This document shows positions 8,442-17,179 of a DNA stretch of 64,000 nucleotides, one piece after another. The position numbers and the translations under genes were made by a program. The stretch covers positions 124,001 through 188,000 of the forward strand of contig JAXMCW010000005.1 in assembly GCA_046349155.1 (NCBI GenBank). Reading direction: 5' to 3'. The DNA is from Alsobacter sp046349155 (GTDB taxonomy: Bacteria > Pseudomonadota > Alphaproteobacteria > Rhizobiales > Beijerinckiaceae). The notes beneath the pieces were generated by a model. The model was given only the letters and a program-made list of their open reading frames with translations, was not told where the DNA came from and ran no database searches. The stretch's first letter is position 1, and each line of letters opens with the position of its first letter.

Positions 8442-9115
8442 CGATCTTCGATTTGAAACGGAGGCTGACCGCCGAGCTGCTCGGCACGACCATCCTCGTG
8501 GCGACCGTCGTAGGCTCGGGCATCATGGCCACCAAGCTCACGAAGGATGTCGGCCTCGCGCTGCTCGGCAACACGCTCCCGACGGGAGCGATCCTCGTCG
8601 TTCTGATCCTCATCTTCGGACCCGTCTCCGGAGCACACTTCAACCCGGCCGTGAGCCTCGTCATGGCGCAGCGTGCCCGAATTCCCTGGGGGGAGGTCGG
8701 GCCGTACGTCGCCGCACAGGTGATCGGAGGGATCGTCGGCTCCCTCATCGCCCACCTGATGTTCGACCTGCCGGTCTGGCAGGCCTCCCAGACCGTAAGG
8801 GCCGGCGGCGCCCAGTGGTTCGCCGAGTTCGTCGCGACCTTCGGGCTGGTGCTGACCATCTTCGGCGTGGTCCGCTTCCGGCCCGACAGCGCGCCCGTGG
8901 CGGTCGGCCTCTACATCACCGCCGCCTACTGGTTCACCGCATCCACCTCCTTCGCCAACCCGGCGGTGACGATCGCGCGCGCCTTCACGGACACCTTCGC
9001 CGGCATCGCGCCGGCCAACGTGCCGGCCTTCGTGGCCGCACAGGTGATCGGCGCCGTCGCGGCCAGCGCTCTCGCGGGGTGGTTGTTCGCGCCTGAGCCG
9101 CAGACGCGCGCCTGA
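8438..9115 (+). CDS. aqpS: Aquaglyceroporin of ars operon (AqpS type)
   Basis: A 225-residue MIP-family channel with six hydrophobic helices and both half-helix motifs: HFNPAVSL near residue 70 and SFANPAVTIAR near 170. It overlaps the ArsR-reductase gene by four bases and lies before arsC and arsH. In Sinorhizobium meliloti the order arsR-aqpS-arsC-arsH is known, and AqpS lets arsenite made by ArsC leave down its gradient in place of an ArsB pump. The same job is inferred here from order and motifs. The channel sits in the inner membrane. Confidence 0.85.
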   Translation: MTIFDLKRRLTAELLGTTILVATVVGSGIMATKLTKDVGLALLGNTLPTGAILVVLILIFGPVSGAHFNPAVSLVMAQRARIPWGEVGPYVAAQVIGGIVGSLIAHLMFDLPVWQASQTVRAGGAQWFAEFVATFGLVLTIFGVVRFRPDSAPVAVGLYITAAYWFTASTSFANPAVTIARAFTDTFAGIAPANVPAFVAAQVIGAVAASALAGWLFAPEPQTRA

Positions 9116-9126
9116 GGAGCGGAGCG

Positions 9127-9549
9127 ATGGACGTCGTCATCCACCACAGCCCCGAGTGCGGCGCCTCGCGCAACGTGCTGGCCATCATCGAGTCGGCCGG
9201 CTACCGACCGACGATCATCGAGTACCTCAAGACGGGCTGGACGCGCCCGCAGCTCCTCGGGCTCTTCGCTGCCGCCGGCTTGACGCCACGCACCGCCCTG
9301 CGGGAAACGAAATCGCCGGCCGCGGAGCTCGCCCTGCTTGATCCGTCGGTGCCGGACGAGATGCTACTGGACGCCATGCTGGAGCACCCTGTGCTCGTCA
9401 ACCGCCCCATCGTCTGCACCGCGAAGGGCGTGCGGCTGTGCCGGCCGAGCGAGGTCGTGCTCGACCTCCTGGAGCGCTGGCCACCCCGCTCCTTCGCCAA
9501 GGAAGACGGCTCGCCGTTGATCGATGCGCAGGTCCGCAGGGTGGCGTAG
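9127..9549 (+). CDS. arsC: Arsenate reductase, glutaredoxin-dependent
   Basis: A 140-residue ArsC/Spx-family protein. The catalytic Cys11 is in HHSPECGASRN, matching the family's HNP.CGTSRN. NRPIVCTAKGVRLCRPSEVV near residues 91-110 contains the conserved Arg that binds arsenate. It reduces arsenate to arsenite with glutathione and glutaredoxin in the cytoplasm. A purine-rich GAGGAGCGGAGCG precedes the start, 11 bases after aqpS. The operon therefore encodes two unrelated arsenate reductases, this one and the phosphatase-type domain of the first gene. Confidence 0.9.
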   Translation: MDVVIHHSPECGASRNVLAIIESAGYRPTIIEYLKTGWTRPQLLGLFAAAGLTPRTALRETKSPAAELALLDPSVPDEMLLDAMLEHPVLVNRPIVCTAKGVRLCRPSEVVLDLLERWPPRSFAKEDGSPLIDAQVRRVA

Positions 9550-9587
9550 AAGACGCGCGACCTTTCCGGCGCCTGGACCAGCGAACG

Positions 9588-10301
9588 ATGACCGACGACT
9601 TGCCGAACCTACGCGAGGACCTACTCCCCGCGATCGATCTCGCCCAACTCCTGCCGACGACGCGGGCGACGCACCCACCCCGCATCCTGCTGCTGTACGG
9701 TTCGGTCCGGGCCCGCTCGTTCAGCCGGCTCGCCTCAGAGGAAGCGGCGCGCATCCTTCGCCGGTTTGGGGCTGAGACGCGGATCTACGATCCCTCTGGC
9801 CTGCCCCTGCCGGACGATGCGCCTGCGGACCACCCAAAGGTAAGGGAGCTGCGCGACCTCGTGGCGTGGTCGGAGGGAATGGTCTGGTGCTCGCCGGAGC
9901 GGCACGGGTCGATGACCGGCATCATGAAGGCGCAGATCGACTGGATCCCGCTCGCGCTCGGGGCCGTACGACCCACCCAGGGCAAGACGCTCGCGGTGAT
10001 GCAGGTGAGCGGCGGGTCGCAGTCGTTCAACGCCGTCAACCAGCTCCGCGTCCTCGGCCGCTGGATGCGGCTCATCACCATCCCGAACCAGTCCTCGGTC
10101 GCCAAGGCCTTCGCCGAGTTCGACGAGAACGACCGGATGAAGCCCTCGCCCTACTATGACCGGATCGTCGACGTGATGGAGGAGCTCGTGAAATTCACGT
10201 TGCTCACGCGCGACTGCGCCGCCTATCTCGTCGACCGCTATTCCGAGCGGAAGGAAAGCGCCGAGGAGCTCTCCAAGCGGGTCAACCAACGCTCGATCTG
10301 A
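9588..10301 (+). CDS. arsH: ArsH, NADPH-dependent FMN reductase/organoarsenical oxidase
   Basis: A 237-residue flavodoxin-fold protein. ILLLYGSVRARSFSRL is the FMN phosphate-binding loop. SPERHGSMTGIMKAQIDWIP, MQVSGGSQSFNAVNQLRVLG and the long ArsH C-terminus are characteristic. ArsH oxidises trivalent organoarsenicals to less toxic pentavalent forms with NADPH and FMN. The start at 9588 gives the usual ArsH length; upstream in-frame codons overlap arsC. It is the fourth gene of the ars operon. Confidence 0.9.
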   Translation: MTDDLPNLREDLLPAIDLAQLLPTTRATHPPRILLLYGSVRARSFSRLASEEAARILRRFGAETRIYDPSGLPLPDDAPADHPKVRELRDLVAWSEGMVWCSPERHGSMTGIMKAQIDWIPLALGAVRPTQGKTLAVMQVSGGSQSFNAVNQLRVLGRWMRLITIPNQSSVAKAFAEFDENDRMKPSPYYDRIVDVMEELVKFTLLTRDCAAYLVDRYSERKESAEELSKRVNQRSI

Positions 10302-10363
10302 TCTCCGAGGCCGGATGATCCACGTCATCGCGCGAGGCGGCTGCCCAGCTAGGGTCTTGGGCG

Positions 10364-12142
10364 ATGGAGTCCGCCATGCTGCCGTTCCGCCCCCTCGACG
10401 CGCCCACCCCCTTCCTCTTCTTCACGGGGAAGGGCGGCGTTGGGAAGACATCTCTCGCCTGCGCCACGGCGATTGGCCTTGCCGACCGGGGCAAGCGCGT
10501 GCTGCTGGTCAGCACGGACCCCGCGTCTAACCTCGACGAGATGCTGGGCACCGAACTCGGAAACGAGCCCAAAGCCGTCCCCGGAGTGCCGGGGCTTTTG
10601 GCCATGAACATCGATCCGGAGCAGGCGGCCGAGGAGTATCGGACGCGCGTCATCGAGCAACTTGGTCCCGAGGCAGATGCCGCCGACCGCGTGACGGTGC
10701 GCGAGCAGCTGTCGGGCGCTTGCACAACCGAGATCGCTGCCTTCGACGAATTCGTCGGCCTTCTCGCCGGGGAGGCGAAAAGCTTCGATCACGTCGTCTT
10801 CGACACTGCGCCGACGGGCCACACCCTCAGGCTCCTCAGCTTGCCCAAGGCCTGGACGGGGTTCCTGGAGGGCAATGACCGCGGAGCGTCCTGCCTCGGC
10901 CCCCACTCAGGGCTCAAGATGCGCGAGGCGAGGTTCCGCCAGGGGCTCGCCGCCCTCTCCGATTCCGAACGCACGACCGTCGTGCTGGTGACGCGGGCCG
11001 ACCGGGGCGCAATCCGCGAGGCTGCCCGCACGTCTGTCGAACTGCAGGACCTCGGCCTGTCCAACCAGGTGCTCGCCGTCAATGGGCGGTTCAGGCCGTC
11101 GTCCGACTCCGACCCCGTTGCCCGAGCCATCGCTGGCGAGCAGGCCGAAGCTCTGGCCGGCATACCCGACGCGCTGGCCCGCCTGCCGCGGGACGAGATC
11201 CCCCTCCTGCCCTTCGACCTGGTCGGGCTCCCCGCGCTGCGGGCCCTTCTGAACCCCGGCGCGGCCGCGCCCGCTCCGCTCGCGCCGGCCATCGCGCCGG
11301 AGCTTCTTCCGGACCTGTCCGGGTTGGTCGACGAGCTCGCCGCGGCCGGAAAAGGGCTCATCATGGTGATGGGCAAGGGAGGCGTCGGCAAAACCACCAT
11401 CGCGGCCGCCATCGCCGTGGGACTCGCTCGCCGCGGACACGGGGTGCACCTGAGCACGACAGACCCCGCCGCTCACGTCTCTTTCGTGGTCGACGCACCT
11501 CTCGACGGTCTCAAGGTGGACAGGATCGACCCCGAAGAAGAGACGCGGCGCTACATCGAGAAAGTGATGGCCGGCCGTGGCAAGGACCTCGACGACGAGG
11601 GACGCCGCCTGTTGCGCGAGGACCTCGCGTCGCCCTGCACGGAGGAGGTCGCCGTCTTCCATGCCTTCTCGCGCGTCGTCGCAGAGGCCCGCAGCGCGTT
11701 CGTGGTTCTCGATACGGCTCCGACCGGCCACACGCTGCTGCTCATGGACGCCACGGGCGCCTATCACCGGCAGATGATGCGGGACTTCGAGCCGAGCGCA
11801 GCCGGACGGATGGTGACGCCCCTCATGCGGCTGCAGGATCCCGCCTACACTCGGGTGATCCTCGTGACGCTGCCCGAGACAACGCCGGTCTCGGAGGCCG
11901 CGGCCCTGCAGGCGGACCTCCGGCGCGCCGGCATCGAGCCCTATGCCTGGGTCATCAACAGGAGCCTCGTCGCCTCGGGCACGCGCGACTCTCTCCTGCA
12001 GGCGCGCCTCGCCCGGGAACTTGGCCAGATCGAGCGCGTCCGCAGCGGCCTGGCGTCGAAGGCCTTCGCGCTGGGGTGGCAGGCGACGCCACCTGTGGGA
12101 CTAGCACAGCTGGAAGGTCTGTCCTGCCGTCACAAAGTGTAG
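10364..12142 (+). CDS. arsA: Arsenite-stimulated ATPase, two-domain
   Basis: A 592-residue tandem ATPase. Each half has a deviant Walker A (GKGGVGKTS near residue 22, GKGGVGKTT near 337), a switch segment with STDPA, and the DTAPTGHTLRLL/DTAPTGHTLLLM signature. Cys residues in GACTTEIAAFDEF, GASCLGPHSGL and SPCTEEVAVFHAF match the three arsenite-binding Cys of E. coli ArsA. ArsA normally energises the membrane pump ArsB, yet neither ArsB, Acr3 nor the chaperone ArsD is encoded nearby. Here it follows arsH by 62 bases. An ATG at 10376 has GGAG six bases upstream and is an equally good start, giving 588 residues. Confidence 0.9.
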   Translation: MESAMLPFRPLDAPTPFLFFTGKGGVGKTSLACATAIGLADRGKRVLLVSTDPASNLDEMLGTELGNEPKAVPGVPGLLAMNIDPEQAAEEYRTRVIEQLGPEADAADRVTVREQLSGACTTEIAAFDEFVGLLAGEAKSFDHVVFDTAPTGHTLRLLSLPKAWTGFLEGNDRGASCLGPHSGLKMREARFRQGLAALSDSERTTVVLVTRADRGAIREAARTSVELQDLGLSNQVLAVNGRFRPSSDSDPVARAIAGEQAEALAGIPDALARLPRDEIPLLPFDLVGLPALRALLNPGAAAPAPLAPAIAPELLPDLSGLVDELAAAGKGLIMVMGKGGVGKTTIAAAIAVGLARRGHGVHLSTTDPAAHVSFVVDAPLDGLKVDRIDPEEETRRYIEKVMAGRGKDLDDEGRRLLREDLASPCTEEVAVFHAFSRVVAEARSAFVVLDTAPTGHTLLLMDATGAYHRQMMRDFEPSAAGRMVTPLMRLQDPAYTRVILVTLPETTPVSEAAALQADLRRAGIEPYAWVINRSLVASGTRDSLLQARLARELGQIERVRSGLASKAFALGWQATPPVGLAQLEGLSCRHKV

Positions 12143-12162
12143 GCGCCAGGCCCAAGCGCCGC

Positions 12163-12273
12163 ATGCCGATCAATGTCGGCTTTGAGGTCACGTGCGCGGG
12201 TCGCGTATTGGCGCGGAGCCGACGCGCAAGGGCGACCCACAGCCGAATGAGCTTTCGTTCAAATCTGGCTTAG
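12163..12273 (+). CDS. Possible 36-residue small protein containing repeat copy B
   Basis: ATG at 12163 opens a 36-codon frame (MPINVGFEVTCAG... to RMSFRSNLA) closed by TAG at 12273. The last 18 codons align with the end of an open frame at 3459-3512, with differences enriched at third positions, which argues that the segment once encoded protein. There is no clear ribosome-binding site. It may instead be the tail of a lost gene, or a mobile element end. Confidence 0.3.
   Translation: MPINVGFEVTCAGRVLARSRRARATHSRMSFRSNLA
12220..12273 (+). repeat. Repeated coding segment, copy B
   Basis: This stretch matches 3459-3512 at 41 of 54 bases, in the same orientation and reading frame, and both end in TAG. 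The hairpin TGAGC-TTTC-GTTCA is kept with one wobble pair. The two copies bracket the region from 3.5 to 12.2 kb that includes the ars operon. Confidence 0.55.
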
Positions 12274-12439
12274 GTGCACGCGGCTGCATGATCGAATTTC
12301 AGCCTAGGAGAGGCGAGGAGGATCACCGAGCTCGACCCTGACGAGATCCTCCGGGCGCTTGAAGAGGAAGGCGTCTGCGAGTCGGACTGCCATGTCGTGG
12401 CCGACATGCTGAACCGTCATTGAAGGCTGCAGCCCTGTC

Positions 12440-12520
12440 AGGCGCTTCCAACACTCGTTCCAGCGCCTCGACCTTGCGCCGGTAAAGCTCTGGCATGCGG
12501 GGGTGGAGCATCACGTCCAT
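12440..12520 (-). pseudogene. Fragment of serine recombinase C-terminal region
   Basis: The minus strand reads MLHPRMPELYRRKVEALERV then LEAPDR. This resembles the segment [LH]HP.[ML]AE.YR.KV..L..AL found near the C-terminus of large serine recombinases. The frame then degenerates and neither the catalytic resolvase domain nor the zinc ribbon is present. It is a short relic, so the identification is tentative. Confidence 0.35.
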
Positions 12521-12591
12521 GATCAGGGCCTGCGGGCTTCCTGGGGTCCGCTCCGAGCGCCATCCGCACTGCGCAGGAATGACAGGAGACC

Positions 12592-13404
12592 CTACTCACC
12601 CGCTCCGTCGATCTGACGGCCCATAATCGCGATCGCCTGCTGATAGACCGTCGCGGCATTCCATCCCTGGATTGCGCCGAAATTGGGCTGACCAGGCTGG
12701 TAGCCGGCTCCTCTGGACCAGCCGTGGCCCTTCAGAAAATTGGCTGTCGAGGAAAGGGCATCAGCGGCTGAGTCGAGGTTGATACGGCCATTGCCGTCTC
12801 CGTCAACGCCATAGAGCAGGACGTTCTTCGGCAGGAATTGCGTCTGGCCCACTTCCCCGTGCATCGCACCGCGCGTCGCGGTGGATAAGGTCCCCCGCTC
12901 GATCAATGTCAGCATGGCATAGAGTTGCTCGGTGAAGAACTCGCTCCGGCGGCAATCGGCGGCCAGCGTGGCGACCGCGGACAGTGTGTTTTGATTGCCA
13001 GTGAAGCTACCGAAACCGGTTTCCATCCCCCATATGGCCAGCAAAGGGCCTGGAGACACCCCGTAGCGCTGCTCGATCGACGCGAACAGGGATGCATTGG
13101 ACGCCTTGAGCGAACGTCCCTTTGAGACGATCCCTGCACTGCCCCGCTTTGCCATGAACTGGTCGAGCGACAGCTTGAAGCTCTTCTGACCTCGATCGGC
13201 GCCGATCGTGGCGTGGGAATAGCTCGAGCCAAGCAGCGCACCGATCGTTTCCGGCTTGATGCCGCGCGTCTTCGCTTCGCCAGCAAACTGCTGCTTCCAG
13301 GCATCGAAACCGGCTGAACTGTTGATGCATTGTGCGGCGCGCGCGTCGATGACCAGGAATGCCAACGCAGCGCACACGACCAAAAATCTCCCGCTTGTCC
13401 GCAT
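12592..13404 (-). CDS. Lytic murein transglycosylase (MltB-like)
   Basis: A 270-residue exported protein. Residues 1-24 are a signal peptide (VVCAALAFLVIDARA). The body matches the SLT_2/MltB family: FDAWKQQFAGEAKTRGIKPE, a catalytic Glu in WGMETGFGSFTGNQNTL, ATLAADCRRSEFFTEQL, and GEVGQTQFLPKNVLLYGVDG. It cleaves peptidoglycan glycan strands in the periplasm, forming 1,6-anhydro ends. No C-terminal peptidoglycan-binding domain is present, as in the shorter members. Cys42 is followed much later by a second Cys, so a disulfide is possible. The ATG at 13404 follows AAGGAGG by 10 bases. Confidence 0.85.
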   Translation of the reverse strand: MRTSGRFLVVCAALAFLVIDARAAQCINSSAGFDAWKQQFAGEAKTRGIKPETIGALLGSSYSHATIGADRGQKSFKLSLDQFMAKRGSAGIVSKGRSLKASNASLFASIEQRYGVSPGPLLAIWGMETGFGSFTGNQNTLSAVATLAADCRRSEFFTEQLYAMLTLIERGTLSTATRGAMHGEVGQTQFLPKNVLLYGVDGDGNGRINLDSAADALSSTANFLKGHGWSRGAGYQPGQPNFGAIQGWNAATVYQQAIAIMGRQIDGAGE

Positions 13405-14100
13405 GTATCCTTGCCTCCTTTTCAATTCTGCGCAGTCAAGTCGCCGCACCACAACAAGACTGTCAACGATTCACTTCTCAGGCAATGCCATAGTAGATTT
13501 CGGGCGGGGGCAGATCAGCTGCGGCGCAATCGGCTCACGCAGCGTTGGTCGCGTTCGACCTAGGGTTCCTCGACGTCGCGGTAGCCCAGGGTGAAACGCA
13601 AAACACAACCAGACGGCGTGACGGCTGAGGTCATGCGGGAAACGGTGACGTACGGATGGGATGGGCGTCATCCCCACCCGCTACGATGGCGGCTTCCGAC
13701 GGGCAAGCAGGCGGGCGTGACAAACCCAGGCAGAGCCTCCGTTCGGAAAGTGTGCCGGCAGTCTCGAATGTTCTGACGACGGACATCCGTGTACTGCGCC
13801 GGAGCGAACGTTGCCGTGCCAGGAGCTCCCACAGCCTTAGCAATACGCTTAGGTTGGCTAATGCCTAGTCCCGCTTGTCTCACGACAGCGGGACTTTTGC
13901 TTATTTCCGCTCAGTTTCCTTTTCCATTCTCCGTCGGAAACGCGAGCCCGTGAAGTAGCGTCTCGCGCTTGGAGTGTGGACTTTTGGGCGTCAAGCGCGG
14001 CGGTGGGAGTACACCGTCGCGCCTCACGGCTGCCGAGGGTCACCGCCGATCATCACCAGGCGGGCAGCCTGCGGAGATGAACCCTGGCTCGGTCAAAGGA
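13405..14100. other. Long gap with terminator and possible small RNA
   Basis: About 700 bases with no convincing protein gene. An intrinsic terminator for the plus strand lies at 13868-13898, although no plus-strand gene precedes it, so some plus-strand transcript is expected in 13.5-13.9 kb. Bases 13900-14100 show nothing recognisable. Confidence 0.45.
13868..13898 (+). terminator. Intrinsic terminator, plus strand
   Basis: GTCCCGCT pairs perfectly with AGCGGGAC; inside it a further TGTC/GACA pairing is possible across a bulge. The stem is followed directly by TTTT. The opposite strand has no T-run after the stem, so it acts on plus-strand transcripts only. Confidence 0.7.
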
Positions 14101-15666
14101 CTATTTCACCTGTGCGAACCAGAGACGGACATATTCGTCCGCGAACTGGGGCACGTCCACCTTCTCGCTCATGGCCCAAGCGACGGGCTGCTGGTGGATC
14201 GGGATGAACATGGCCTGGTCATGGGCGATGGTGAGAGCTTCCGTCAGCATCGCCCTGCGCTTGGGCTCGTCGAGCTCGACGCCCGCGAGCTTCGTGAGCT
14301 CATCGAGGCGCGCGTTCGACAGCCCGTTCGGGTTGTTGCCGCCGAAGCCGTCCTTGCGGGTGGCCAGGATGGCGGACAGCACGCTGTAGCCGTCCATCGG
14401 GGGCAAGGTGGCCCAGCCGAGCATGTAGATGTCCGTCTCGCCGCGGTCGACCTTCGGGAAGTAGGTGGCGCGGCTTTCGGTCTTGAGGTCGACCTGCACG
14501 CCGATCCGGTTCCACATGGCGGCGATGGCGAGGCAGATCTGTTCGTCGGCGATGTAGCGGTCGTTCGGGCAGGCGAGGCCCACCTTGAAGCCGTTGGGAT
14601 ACCCTGCGTCGGCCAGCAGCTTCTTGGCGGCTTCCGGATCGTAAGCGAGCGGCTTGTCGACCTCGGCGCTGTAGCCGGGCACCGGCGGCGCGACGAGGAT
14701 GCCGACGGTGCGGGACTTCCCGCGCATGATCCGCTTCTGGATGCTGTCTTGGTCGACGCCGTGCCACAGCGCCTGGCGCACCTTGAGGTCGAGCAGGGGG
14801 TTCTTCTGCCCGGCCTGGCCGATCAACTCGGGGCGCCAGTTCAGGCCGAGGAAGATGAGGCGCAGGGAGGGGTTCTCCACCACCTTGAAGCCGGGCGCGG
14901 CGGCGATGCGGGCGAGATCCTGCAGCGGCGTCGGGGCGACCATGTCCAGTTCGCCAGAAAGCAGCGCAGCCACGCGGGTGGCGTCGGACTTGATGGGCCG
15001 GAACTCGATGCGCTTGAGGTTGTGCTCGGGCTTGTCCCACCAATTCTCGTTGACGACGAGGACCGTCTTCGAATCCGGCTGGTAGCTCTCCAGCTTGAAC
15101 GGTCCGGTTCCGTTGGCGTGCGTGGACGCGTAGGTCGTCACCCCGGTCGAGGTGTTGCCGGGCTTGGTGGCGCCGTTCGCCTCCAGCCACTTGGCGCTCA
15201 TGATCGAGATGCCGGAGAGATCATTCAGCAGGAGTGGATAGGGGCCCTTGAGCACGAAGTCGACGGTCAGCGCGTCGACCTTCTCGGCCTTGACCACGTT
15301 CGACAGGTCGCCTCGCGCGCGAGAACCGGGATCGAGGTCCCGCGTGATCGACGCGACCACGTCATCCGCCGAGAACTCCTCGCCGCCATGGAACTTGACG
15401 CCGCTGCGCAGCGTGAAGCGCCACCGGTCGGGCGCGACGATCTTCCAGGACGTGGCGAGCGCCGGCTCGATTTCGAGCTTCCTGTTCCGTCGCACCAGCG
15501 GCTCGTAGATGTGCTGCTGCAGGTTGGATGTGAAGCTCTCGGTGTGGGCGTAGGGATCCATGGTCGCAATGTCGCCCTGTGACGCCCAGCGCAGTGTCTG
15601 CGCGGAAGCGGCCTGGGGCAGCGCAAGGGCGAGCGCCACTGCGAGATAGGCGATTGGACATCTCAT
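14101..15666 (-). CDS. ABC transporter substrate-binding protein, peptide/opine type
   Basis: A 521-residue SBP_bac_5 (DppA/OppA-like) protein. The signal peptide spans residues 1-22 (LAVALALALPQAASA). Family marks are DPYAHTES near the N-terminus, YEPLVRRNRKLEIEPALATS, FTLRSGVKFHGGEEFSADDV, GTGPFKLESYQPDSK and VRQALWHGVD. It captures a dipeptide-sized or related nitrogenous solute in the periplasm and delivers it to the permeases encoded upstream. It is the last gene of a five-gene minus-strand operon, 26 bases after an amidohydrolase, suggesting the cargo is hydrolysed by that enzyme. GGAG lies 7 bases before the start. Confidence 0.85.
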   Translation of the reverse strand: MRCPIAYLAVALALALPQAASAQTLRWASQGDIATMDPYAHTESFTSNLQQHIYEPLVRRNRKLEIEPALATSWKIVAPDRWRFTLRSGVKFHGGEEFSADDVVASITRDLDPGSRARGDLSNVVKAEKVDALTVDFVLKGPYPLLLNDLSGISIMSAKWLEANGATKPGNTSTGVTTYASTHANGTGPFKLESYQPDSKTVLVVNENWWDKPEHNLKRIEFRPIKSDATRVAALLSGELDMVAPTPLQDLARIAAAPGFKVVENPSLRLIFLGLNWRPELIGQAGQKNPLLDLKVRQALWHGVDQDSIQKRIMRGKSRTVGILVAPPVPGYSAEVDKPLAYDPEAAKKLLADAGYPNGFKVGLACPNDRYIADEQICLAIAAMWNRIGVQVDLKTESRATYFPKVDRGETDIYMLGWATLPPMDGYSVLSAILATRKDGFGGNNPNGLSNARLDELTKLAGVELDEPKRRAMLTEALTIAHDQAMFIPIHQQPVAWAMSEKVDVPQFADEYVRLWFAQVK

Positions 15667-15692
15667 GGTGTTCTCCGGAGTTGTGAAGCCTG

Positions 15693-17144
15693 TCAGTGGC
15701 GTAGCTGGTCGGTGGCCCGGACGTCCCAGAAGGTGTCAGGGGTACGCAGAAGGTGCTGAAGGCCGAGGCGCTCGACGAGCAACTCGGTCTCGCGCTGAGC
15801 CGCATCTAGGATCGCGCCCTCGTCGACCAGGAGCGCCCGGCGGTCGCGCAGCACGATGCGTCCGTCGATGAGGACGGTATGCACGTCGTTGCCATTGGCG
15901 AAGTAGACCGTGCGGAACTCCGGCATGTTGAAAGGGTAGAGGTGCGGCCGGCGCAGATCGAGCAGCACGACATCGGCCTTCTTGCCGATTTCGAGCGAGC
16001 CAATGTCGTTCTCCATGCCGAGCGAGCGTGCGCCGTCGATGGTGCACATCTCCAGCACCTTCCCCGGCTGCAGCCAGGTCGGGTCGTGGAAGAAGGTCCG
16101 GTGGTAGTGCATGCATTGCTGCATGTGCCGGAACATGTCCGCCGAGCGGTCCGGGGCGGTTGCGTCCGAGCCGATGCACACAGTCGCGCCGGCCTGCAGC
16201 AACTCGGGCACGGGGCAGCGGCCGAGGATCGAAGCGATCGCGCTGGGATTATGTGCGATCTTGGTCCCCGTTTCGGCGCAGAGCGAGATCTCCTCCGCCG
16301 TGAGATTGGTCGAGTGGGAGAATAGCGCGTCGGGTCCGAGGAGCCCCAGTGTGTGGGCGAAGGCGACGCTGCCCTCGGTGTGCCCGTCCTGGGTGAAGAC
16401 GAGGCCGCGCTCTCGGCTCACCCTGCGCGCCTCGACAGCCTGGTCCATGAAGCTCTGCTTGTCCGAGGCGGACATCCGGCTCATCTCGTCGTCGCGCATC
16501 GTCGGCGTCAGCATAGCGATATTGATGCGGCGGCCATGCGTGCCATGCCAACGATCGATCAGGGTCTCGCAGGTCGCCATCTGCCGCGCGAAGTCGACCG
16601 GGTAGTCCGAGCGCGCCATGCCGTCCCAGGAGGCGTAGGTGCGCGGATGGGGCGGGCGCGTCGGTCCAATCGCCACGACCGAGCGCGTGCCGACCTCGAC
16701 GACGCCCTCGCAGTGCGCATCCCCATGGGCCGGGTCGTCCGTGCGCATGATGCTGTCCCCGCCGCCAAGCAGGGACACGCCCGTGGTCACGCCGAAGCGC
16801 AGTCGCTCCAGCGCGGCGAGCTGCGCTTCCGCATGCCAGAAGTTCGGCGTCGAACCGACGGTATAGGCCTGCCCGCAGGCCTCGTACCACAGGTCCGAGC
16901 GGCCGCCGCCCATGGTCTTGATCAGCCCGTGCCCGGCATGGGCGTGTCCGTCAATAAGGCCGGGAAGCACCGCCATGTGCTTGGCGTCGATGACCTCGGG
17001 AGCCGAGTGCCGCGCCAGGATGTCGGCCGTGGAGCCGATGTCGACGATCCGGTCCTTCTCGATCGCGATCGCACCGTCCGCAATAATCCGGTGCTGGGGA
17101 TCGACCGTGATGACGGTTCCATTGGTGATGAGGATGTCGGCCAT
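15693..17144 (-). CDS. Amidohydrolase, cytosine/triazine deaminase-like
   Basis: A 483-residue metal-dependent amidohydrolase. GLIDGHAHAGHG near residue 65 provides the first metal ligands; QDGHTEG and FSHSTN supply later His residues; CIGSDATAPDRSADMF supplies the catalytic Asp. LEIGKKADVVLLD at the C-terminus is the usual sandwich-domain strand. Such enzymes hydrolyse C-N bonds in heterocycles or N-substituted amides. It sits between the transporter ATPase gene and the substrate-binding protein gene, so it likely acts on the imported solute in the cytoplasm. Start at 17144 is preferred: GGAG lies seven bases before it, while an ATG one codon earlier is closer. Confidence 0.8.
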   Translation of the reverse strand: MADILITNGTVITVDPQHRIIADGAIAIEKDRIVDIGSTADILARHSAPEVIDAKHMAVLPGLIDGHAHAGHGLIKTMGGGRSDLWYEACGQAYTVGSTPNFWHAEAQLAALERLRFGVTTGVSLLGGGDSIMRTDDPAHGDAHCEGVVEVGTRSVVAIGPTRPPHPRTYASWDGMARSDYPVDFARQMATCETLIDRWHGTHGRRINIAMLTPTMRDDEMSRMSASDKQSFMDQAVEARRVSRERGLVFTQDGHTEGSVAFAHTLGLLGPDALFSHSTNLTAEEISLCAETGTKIAHNPSAIASILGRCPVPELLQAGATVCIGSDATAPDRSADMFRHMQQCMHYHRTFFHDPTWLQPGKVLEMCTIDGARSLGMENDIGSLEIGKKADVVLLDLRRPHLYPFNMPEFRTVYFANGNDVHTVLIDGRIVLRDRRALLVDEGAILDAAQRETELLVERLGLQHLLRTPDTFWDVRATDQLRH

Positions 17145-17179
17145 CATGCGTCTCCAGGCTCTGTGGGCGCGGGCGTCCG

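Larger units (their letters stand above)
12143..12591. other. Gap after arsA with relics
   Basis: About 450 bases. It holds a 36-codon open frame with the second copy of the repeated segment, then an open stretch on the plus strand (about 12288-12422) reading ITELDPDEILRALEEEGVC without a start codon, then a recombinase fragment on the minus strand at about 12440-12520. This looks like the scarred edge of a mobile or inserted region. Confidence 0.5.
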
